Of a stretch of DNA of 64,000 nt, positions 56,256 through 64,000 are shown piece after piece. The position numbers and the translations under genes were made by a program. This stretch comes from Flammulina velutipes (Eukaryota > Basidiomycota > Agaricomycetes > Agaricales > Physalacriaceae), in the NCBI GenBank assembly GCA_011800155.1, contig CM022370.1:806001-870000 (forward strand). Reading direction: 5' to 3'. Positions within the stretch are counted from its first letter, which is position 1. Every line of letters begins with the position of its first letter. A model generated the notes under the pieces. That model was not told where the DNA came from and did not search any database. It saw only the letters and a program-made list of their open reading frames with translations.

Positions 56256-57170
56256 CGTGTATTTAACAGCCAAACGTTTGTGAGTGAAAACTAAAGGCAG
56301 ATGCCAACCCCTAAGTGCCAATCGGAATGCCGTGCCGAATAGCCTCTCCATTTCAACTCCGCTGATTAACTTACGCCACATTTTTCTTTCCATCATTCTT
56401 AGATGAACATAATGTAAGCACTGCAGACGTTGCTACCTGGGGAGCATATGATATCCATTATCTTCCCGGAAGGACATAGTTTGATCCCATTTTCCTCATA
56501 GACACTGGCCCATCTTCTGCCCTCCCCCCTCTGAAAAGATGTGGAAGTTAGACTATTCTTTATCGCACTGGTAGTCAATAGCGGGATTTTCTTTGGCTAA
56601 GGGAGCTTTAAGTTTTCGAGAGGTATTATTGTAAGGGTCTCCCCATTGGCAAGTGTGGCGATGCCGCGGATGGACGGTTACATAACTCTCCCATGAGTTT
56701 CGGACCACGAGGCGGCCCAGGATGAAAGTTTTGCGATGATCCAAATTGGATCCTCCTTTATTGAATCGACGATTGACTGTGGCGTGGTGGCCGCCACCAA
56801 ATTGTACCTGTTCGTGCTGCAAGGAGCTATCTGGAGCATTAGCAGGATCACCCGCCTGATGGACCCCCCGGGTTTCGGAGAGAAGAAGGGGAATGACTAA
56901 TAAATGTGGCACTATCATTGGTTGGCCACACAACCGACGGCAGGCTGTTCCCGTCCCCCGTATGACTGAGCGTTGGAAAAGGGTAGGACGGAAAGCGTAT
57001 TAGAACGGTCTGGATTAGAAGAGCTTGGGAAGGAGGCTAGGGTCATATGTGCATATGGAGAATTTGTTTCTGATCAGCGTGGCGTCGTGTGGCGCTTACA
57101 TACAGCGTCAAAAATTCCCAGAGAAGAAGGTCATGACAACAAAACAACCACAAACCAACCGTCTGCCCTT
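56256..57170. other. Divergent intergenic region with one unexplained open frame
   Basis: 915 bases between FCF1 (minus) and the zinc-finger gene (plus). A minus-strand frame from ATG 56933 to 56553 (126 codons) has no recognisable domain and includes His/Arg-rich segments (HPRHRHTCQWGD). It may be chance, a decayed gene or an orphan. No splice-consistent extension is obvious. Confidence 0.35.
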
Positions 57171-58904
57171 ATGATCAACGATTCAGTGGCTCATCTTCCG
57201 CCGATGTCGACAACGTCCCGTCCTGCGTCTCCGTCGACGCTGGCGGCTAGTAGTATTCCTGCGCCGACTGCTCAGAATGAACAACAGACTGCAGATGTCT
57301 ACAGGTAATTTTCCTCTTTTTTTACACTTTGTTTGATTCCTCGATAATAATTCTGTTTCAAGTGTCACGCCATGGCCAACTAGTCCTATTGCTGCGCAAA
57401 TACCTCCAACTCCTCAACCAAAGCCCTCCAATGGCTTGCCTCAGTTGGACGCACCCAAGGACTACGTCTGGGCCAACACGGAAGATGGAAAGTCGCACCC
57501 AGTTCCAGTGCCTGCCTTTACCGACTATGTCCCACCTACGCCGCTGGGTGATACTACCAAGGTGCGTCGCTTAAGCGATTTACTTGCTTTCTTCTTACAT
57601 TCAAACAGGAGGAATTCGAGAAGGAACTGAAAAATTCGTTTGAATACCGTGCCGACAGAGGAGACACTCCAAAATCGGACGAACTACAAGCGCAACAGAA
57701 TGATCCTACAGTGGATGCACCCTTTGAAGAGGATACCCTCCCCCAGTCCAGCAACATAACTTCTTCTTTGGACGCTATGGACATTGACAGCGTGAAAGAG
57801 AAGCAAGTATCTGAGCGCAGTGAACAACCCTTGCCCCCCAACGGATCTGCCGGCGCAGGCGAAGCTATGGATGTCGACAAGGCCGTGAACGGTGACAAAC
57901 CGGCAGAAAACGCGGGCGATAACGCCACGGAAACCGCCAATGATATGGACACCGATAAAGCAGACGACTCTGAAAAAGCGTCCGAGGCGAGACGCCAATT
58001 TTCGCTCTCGCGCGAAGTCGACTGGACTCCAACATCAAAGACCGCGACTTCCCAGATGCATTCCAACGGCGAAGATGCTGAATTTCCGTCGACGCCGCGT
58101 GACCCCCTGCCATATCATTCTTATCACGACAAGCCTCCTCCTGTGCGCATCGCGCGCCCGTCGTCCGAAGATCGCGAGGCGCCTTTCTCTGCGCCTCCGC
58201 CGATGGCTCCCCGCCTCATTGCTCGTGGTCCCCGCAGCGGCGATTCTGCCAGTCCTAGTGGCGAAGGCAGTATATCTGCTGGTGGTAAACCCCGGCAGGC
58301 AAAGTCGGACGTTGCGGAACCTATCTCGTCGCGCACTACGGGGCGACGTGCTGCGGCTGCCCGCTCCCGCATCGTTACCACGAAACAAGTACAATACGAC
58401 AGCGAGGAAGACGATGGCGAAGATGAAGTGGAATGGGATCGGGATGAGCCTGAGGAAGAGGAAGGCGCGCCAGAGAAGAAAACTGCGTCACCTTCCAAGC
58501 CCAAGTCCAAGGCTGCCGGAGGAACAGAAGATGTGTACGATGAGCTTGAAGATGAGGAGGAGGAGGTCGTCACCAAGAAACGCGGACGTCCACCTGGCTC
58601 CGCCACCAAGGCACAGAAGAAACGTAAGACCGGGGACCGCTACCCGTGCACTGTCGAAGGATGCACCAAGACGTTCACGAGGCGGAACGACGTTGAGCGC
58701 CACATGAAATCGTCGGCGGCTCATCCTGAGCTCAAAAACGCGGACGACACGAAGAAGTGTGGGCTGTGTGGCACGGATTTGTCGAGGGCAGATGCTCGGT
58801 TGAGACATGAACGCACTAACGCTTGCGGCAAGCGGAATCTGCAACAGGCGCGTACCAAATCGACAAGCTCTATCCCCAAGTCTCCCACTCGTCCAAAACC
58901 ATAA
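57171..58904 (+). CDS. C2H2 zinc-finger protein with AT-hook and acidic tracts
   Basis: Three exons (57171-57304, 57363-57561, 57609-58904) give 543 codons. The first 400 residues are disordered: Pro/Thr-rich at first, then Asp/Glu-rich with repeated AMDIDS/AMDVDK/DMDTDK words. An acidic tract (YDSEEDDGEDEVEWDRDEPE) leads to an AT-hook (KKRGRPPGSATK) and a basic patch (AQKKRKTGDR). A C2H2 finger follows: YPCTVEGCTKTFTRRNDVER with H in RHMKSSAAH. A second Cys/His cluster is CGLCGTDLSRADARLRHE with C in NACGK. Together these suggest a nuclear DNA-binding regulator. The second finger is irregular. The target is unknown. Confidence 0.85.
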
Positions 58905-60331
58905 GGAAATACGAAATAATCTTCAAGCGGCCACTCTACACGGTATGCCCTTTCTATCTACTGTCGATTCGCAGATCACTAAGTGTGGCGTTACAGGGTT
59001 GGGACCTTCATAGATGTATGGATGGATACCAGTCAAAAGTGTTTTCTTGCGTTCTCTCGTTTTCGATCTATCCGTGTATCTTTCAGCTCCGCAGTTTGGC
59101 TTCGACATACATACCTACTCTTTTTGTTTTCCTCCTGTACAGTGTAGAAATAGTTGAACGTTCCTCGGGTTTTATGAATGAGTGTTGCTCTGTAGTGAGC
59201 CATTGACACATATTCTAGACTACTTACTGATACAGTAGCTAGCTAGGCTTTTACGGACGATGCGATTAATCTAAAAACTCATTATGTTCGTCATATGTCG
59301 ACGGCACGTACAACCTGCTTGTTTCCACTACAGCGCCTTAGCCGCCTGGCCATGGACGACCACAGATTGCAACCATTCTTATGGAAAATGATATGTACCA
59401 GCCTGAGACAGGCAGAGAACCTTGGATAGATGGCTGTACCCCACAATCTGTTCCGACTCCCGAGGCCGCGAAAGAAATGGAAATTTTACATCTTGGCTTT
59501 GTCCGCATCCGAATCTGTTCATCGATGACATATTCAGCGAAGTGACTTGAGAATCCATCATTGGTTGACTAACACAATTGAATGCTAATACAAGCCGGTT
59601 CTCCAAGTTCTCTGCCAGGACGATAGATAGAGTTCAGGGACTGACTTTGACAAGGCAGTACGTGGTACCTTGATATTTCACTAATTCCAGATGCCAGGGA
59701 TTAATGCACTACTTGACAGTGATCAGAGTTGAGAACGGACTCAAGCGATTTCGCGTGTTGAACCACCGACGACAAGGCATCAGAAAACTTACGGCAGAGC
59801 TAGTGGTATTCCTTGCTTGTCGGAGATAAATGGTAATACTACCGTCTAAGAATTGTGGCCATCAGAGTGAAAGCTGTGTGGGCTAGCGTATGACGGCTGG
59901 AGTCCATTGCCTAATCCAGTAAGGTTCGGGGAACACGTGGGCGTTATGGACTTGACTGAGTCACTCCACATCTGTTTTCTGCCACAGACGCTCTGATGAG
60001 CAGTGCTTTTGCGCGGTTTCTGACTCAGAGGTATGGTCAAAAACTTTCTACCCACCGTACTAAACGTGTCCACCTAGGAAATTTCCGAACTTACGAATGA
60101 AACGCACCGTGAAACGGTTGATGCTGTGGCCTTCATCGACTTTAGGCAATGCCACTATGGAGGAATCTCCGGTCCAAAGTTCTATTACGCTCAACACTTA
60201 ATTAGATCATCCGGCTCCGATCATGTTCTACAGCTAGCAGGATGTATTTAAGTAAGGCGCTTTGAGAGCGTATCTGCATCATCTCTTTCCTACCCTTCCT
60301 CTCCTCACAGACAGCTCCTTCACTTGACACG
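58905..60331. other. Longest gene-free stretch (1.4 kb)
   Basis: Lies between the zinc-finger gene and phenylalanine ammonia-lyase, both on the plus strand. Frames are short and broken on both strands, and I find no domain or repeat. TATTTAAG at 60245-60252 is a plausible TATA box for PAL, about 80 bases before its ATG. Confidence 0.5.
60245..60252 (+). promoter_or_regulatory. Probable TATA box of PAL
   Basis: TATTTAAG, 80 bases upstream of the PAL ATG. A pyrimidine-rich stretch (CATCTCTTTCCTACCCTTCC) follows at about 60280, as often seen near fungal transcription starts. Position-based call. Confidence 0.45.
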
Positions 60332-62951
60332 ATGGCCATCTTATCTGAGACTCGTACCGTCCGCCGCACCTCTTCTGCCCCCGCTCCCGCGGCATCACTA
60401 CTCGAACGAAAAGTATGGCTGGTGCAAGCTTCTCCCGCCCCATTACTAGTCGAGGACCCAGCGTCTTATACAACACATTCGGCAAAACTGCTAGAAAAGT
60501 TTGTTGCGTCCTACAGAGAGCTCGAGTCCTACAAGTAAGTCGAGTTTTGACATTCCACTCTGATCAATACCCATTGTTATTGTTAGGCATGGCAAGACTG
60601 TTCACGTTGATGGACAGACACTATCGATCGCTGCCGTCACAGCTGCTGCGCGCTACGACACTCCAGTTCACCTCACCAGCTCTCAGGACGTGAAAAAACG
60701 CGTCGCGAAGAGTCGTTTAATTATCGCAGATAAGGTGGACAACGGCATCAGCGTCTATGGTGTTTCAACCGGGTTTGGAGGGAGTGCAGATACACGTACC
60801 GACCTTCCTATCGTTTTGGGGCATAGCTTGCTTCAGATGCAACACAGTGGTGTCCTTCCGTCTTCGACTCAGGCATTGGAAGCATTACCCCTCCTTGATC
60901 CAATGGGTTCGACTGTGATGCCTGAATCTTGGGTTCGAGGGGCAATCCTCATCCGTATGAACTCACTTATCCGTGGTCACTCCGGAGTACGATGGGAGCT
61001 CATCGAAAAGATGAAGGCACTTCTTGACGCCAATATCACGCCCATCGTTCCTCTACGTGGAAGCATATCTGCTTCAGGAGGTGCGTATTTTGTTATAGAC
61101 GGATTCCCAAATCTCATTCTCGACTCTAGACCTAGCTCCACTCTCTTACATCGCTGGAACTCTCAGTGGAAACCCATCAATACGCGTCTTTGACGGCCCA
61201 CGAAAATTTGGCTCCCGTAATATCGTGTCCTCGGTCGAAGCCCTCAAATCGCACAACATCGAGCCCCTCCCCCTTGCCTCCAAGGAACCTCTCGGGATTC
61301 TGAATGGAACAGCCTTTTCAGCCGCAGTCGCTTCGCTTGCTTTGAACGATGCCGTACATTTGACTTTACTTTCTCAAGTTTGTACGGCGATGGGCGTAGA
61401 AGTACTACTGGGAACCCGCGCATCGTTTGATCCATTCATTCATGCAGTCGCGAGACCACACCCAGGACAGGTTCGTCGACTTGCTTCTATTTTATCTCCT
61501 TCCTTGATTGACTCCTCGAAGATCGAGTGTGCGAAGATCATATGGGACTTGCTGGAAGACAGTCATTTTGCTCAACTTCACGAGGAAGAGGTGACGATCG
61601 CCGAGGATGAAGGCACCCTTCGACAGGATCGTTATGCCCTGCGTACTGCTCCCCAGTTTATCGGACCACAAATCGAGGACTTATTGGCATCGTTGGAAAC
61701 CATAACGAGGGAATGTAACTCAAGTGAGCTCTCCCTTACAGTTTTGATTTATCTCAATCTTACTGACGTATCTTCATTAGCTACCGATAACCCTCTTTCA
61801 GATGGGGAGACTGGCACAATTCACCACGGTGGCAACTTTCAAGCGATGGCGGTAACAAACGCCATGGAGAAGACTCGTCTGAGCCTCCATCACATAGGCA
61901 AAATTATGTTTGCTCAATGCGCTGAGCTAGTTGATCCTTCGATGAATCGTGGCCTGCCACCTTCTCTTGCGGCAACAGATCCTTCCTTGAACTATCATGG
62001 CAAAGGCATTGACATTGCCGCGGCTGCATACGTATCAGAATTAGGTTATCTTGCGAACCCTGTGTCTACGCATATTCAATCGGCGGAGATGCATAACCAA
62101 GCTGTCAAGTCAGTCCTGCATTCTACATAGTCCTGCTGATCACTAATCATTCAATTTCTCGTAGCTCGTTGGCTCTTATCTCTGGTCGCGCGACGATCAA
62201 CTCATTGGAGACGTTGTCCATTTTGATCTCTTCTTACCTTTACTTGATCTGCCAAGGTCGGTTCTGCATTTTACACTGTTTAGAACTCATACTAATGCTC
62301 ATGTGCTAGCCTATGACCTCCGTGCGCTCCAAGAAGAGTTTTCAGATGGGGCAACTACTATCGTGAAAAGGGAGATCGCAGAGCGTTTCTCAGACTGCCT
62401 TTCGTTCTCCGACCTCTCATCACTCACCAACAAGGTGGTGAAAGTCGTCTTGGAATCTCTAGATGAAACGACTACCATGGACGCTTCAGAAAGGATGGTG
62501 AAAGTCGCTGCATCCACGTCCACGGTCCTCGTCGACTTTTTATCCGAGTGCTCGTTCACCAAGGACACCACCGACATTGGCTCTGCTCTCTCCTATATCC
62601 CGACCTTCCGTTCGCGTGTGGCATCTAACATGACCATCCTGCTCGATCGGTTACGGAAGGCATACCTTAGTGGTGAACGCGGGCCGGCGCCTGCCAGCAA
62701 GCTCTTGAAGAAAACCAAGCCACTGTATGAATTTGTTCGTTTGACTTTGGGCATCCGCATGCATGGTTCCGAAAACTATAACCTGTTCGCCAATGGGCAT
62801 GGCTTCGACGAGGTCACGACTGGTCAAAGTGTATCCCTTATCCACGAGGTATGCTGCTCAGTACTTGATTACGATCTACGTTTACTGATATGGATCATAG
62901 GCTATCCGTGATGGAAAACTACAAGCCGCTGTTGTCAGCATGCTTGCTTGA
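60332..62951 (+). CDS. PAL: Phenylalanine ammonia-lyase
   Basis: Seven exons (60332-60534, 60587-61080, 61130-61723, 61781-62108, 62165-62256, 62310-62848, 62901-62951) give 767 codons, near the fungal PAL length. The active-site loop reads [14 protein letters not shown] and contains the catalytic Tyr in ISVYGVST. The MIO-forming Ala-Ser-Gly is in [16 protein letters not shown] and is split by the intron at 61081-61129. Other family blocks are [59 protein letters not shown] and [13 protein letters not shown]. The enzyme turns L-phenylalanine into trans-cinnamate and ammonia. Tyrosine may also be used, since fungal enzymes are often bifunctional. Confidence 0.97.
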
Positions 62952-63952
62952 ACGACTATTGTTCTGTATCCTACCGTCCCCTGATAGGGTACATAATCCG
63001 AGGCTAATCCATCCTCGACGCTATCCTTCTATTGTATTGGCTATCGATATCTGCTATTTTATATGTACGTCTGTAGAATAGAACCCCTAATGTATATAGA
63101 GCAGTACTGAGCTGAAGCAAATGCCTAATTAACTTCTGTTTTGTCCCCGTGACGTCATTTTTCAACACTTGACTTTCCCCAAGCTTCGATGGACCACCTG
63201 GAGCCCATTTCTGTTCAACGTTGCTCAAGGCTCAAGGTTCAACCCTAGCGCTCTTTCAGAAAATGTTTAACATGGAGACTTAAACTCCGTACGTCTGCCG
63301 ACACCGAAATCTTATTGTTACAGGCCCTTCGGTATGTCTGGCACTGGCGGCGACGTCGACACTCTTGACATCTACAATAAATGGGCTGTTCTCTCTTAAT
63401 CATCTGAAACTCCTACTGGACTTCTCAAATAGTTCATTCAAATGCGATAGGACTTGTGGTTGTTCGATAGCGATCTGTGTATCCCAGGTCGCAACATGTA
63501 TCCACTTGATTCACTTGTTCACAAAAAGAACACAAGGGCTCTGGCTATAGCACGTTCCCCCGTTCCCTGATTAGCGCTTGGAGGTGCCGGATTGACAATA
63601 AGGGCCCCGACGCCTGAACTTCTTCGTCCTTGTTCTTTTGTTTTCGCATCACCGAATCAGTTGTCCATGTTTGTACGAGGGTATACACTTTCTCACAGAG
63701 GTCGTCGAAGACAACAAGTATTGTTCCAGATTCGTATGTTCATTTGTTCTGCGCACATCCACAGCTGCTCGAAATGGAAGACTTTTGTCGAGGCGGACTT
63801 TCTAGAGATCACGTTGCCTGGACCCACAAAGCGCCTGATATGTGTTATTTAAACCGAGGACAAGCATCACAACGCCTCGTTCTATAACACTCTCGTGCCG
63901 CACTGCATCCTCTCTAGTCATCGCTCACCGCCGGCCTTTTGCGATTTTCACG
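62952..63952. other. Intergenic region, no gene seen
   Basis: 1,001 bases between PAL and the gene starting at the right edge. No domain is recognised. TATTTAAA at 63846-63853 is a plausible TATA box for the edge gene. Confidence 0.5.
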
Positions 63953-64000
63953 ATGTACTCACTCTACCAAGACCCCCTCGAGTCAATTCTGGACATAGAC
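63953..64000 (+). CDS. N-terminal 16 codons of a gene cut by the window edge
   Basis: ATG at 63953 opens MYSLYQDPLESILDID and runs off the end. A TATA-like TATTTAAA lies about 100 bases upstream and a pyrimidine-rich leader follows it. The product cannot be identified from 16 residues. Confidence 0.5.
   Translation, partial: MYSLYQDPLESILDID

Noticed and set aside
1..64000. Biosynthetic cluster, defence system, CRISPR array or intact transposon
   Set aside because: No synthase cores, repeat-spacer arrays, terminal inverted repeats, reverse transcriptase or transposase motifs were found; the genes are of unrelated function.

Overview
The window reads as nuclear DNA of a filamentous basidiomycete, probably an agaricomycete. 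Genes are compact and lie on both strands. Nearly all are broken by introns of about 45-60 bases with GT(A/G)NGT donors and YAG acceptors. The gene set also fits: phenylalanine ammonia-lyase, F-box proteins, a basidiomycete-type 7TM protein, a GPI-type cupredoxin and an arrestin-type adaptor. I cannot name the species. Gene models were built by hand from splice signals and remembered family sequence patterns; no search was run.

Layout. 1-11 kb: end of a CCCH zinc-finger gene, a mitochondrial-type AAA+ ATPase, an unknown nuclear-looking protein, a SAP-like protein, Arp3, an NFKBIL1-type protein and an orphan gene, plus two decayed gene copies. 11-19 kb: a CSC1/OSCA-type channel, a divergent pair of small mitochondrial-looking genes and ribosomal protein eL33. 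19-31 kb: glutaryl-CoA dehydrogenase, a family X DNA polymerase, a flavocytochrome b2-type lactate dehydrogenase, a long alpha/beta hydrolase and a secreted cupredoxin. 31-39 kb: an arrestin-like trafficking adaptor with a PY motif, TIM22, a 4-TM protein, an unannotated 135-residue protein and a 7TM protein. 39-49 kb: eIF4G, a Trk potassium transporter and an F-box protein. 49-64 kb: a beta-carbonic anhydrase with a decayed copy beside it, a second F-box protein, an ACAD10/11-type phosphotransferase, the FCF1 rRNA-processing nuclease, an AT-hook/zinc-finger protein, phenylalanine ammonia-lyase, and the first 16 codons of one more gene at the right edge.

The genes are mostly unlinked housekeeping and membrane functions: translation (eIF4G, eL33, FCF1), actin branching (Arp3), mitochondria (TIM22, AAA ATPase, glutaryl-CoA dehydrogenase), ion handling (Trk, CSC1) and DNA repair (Pol X). 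I see no biosynthetic cluster, CRISPR array, tRNA, rRNA or intact transposon. The more interesting signals are structural. They are an in-frame GC-AG intron inside a Walker A motif, a 9-base exon, a start codon alone on its own coding exon, a poly(A)-signal hairpin between convergent genes, and cross-matching gene relics about 6.5 kb apart.
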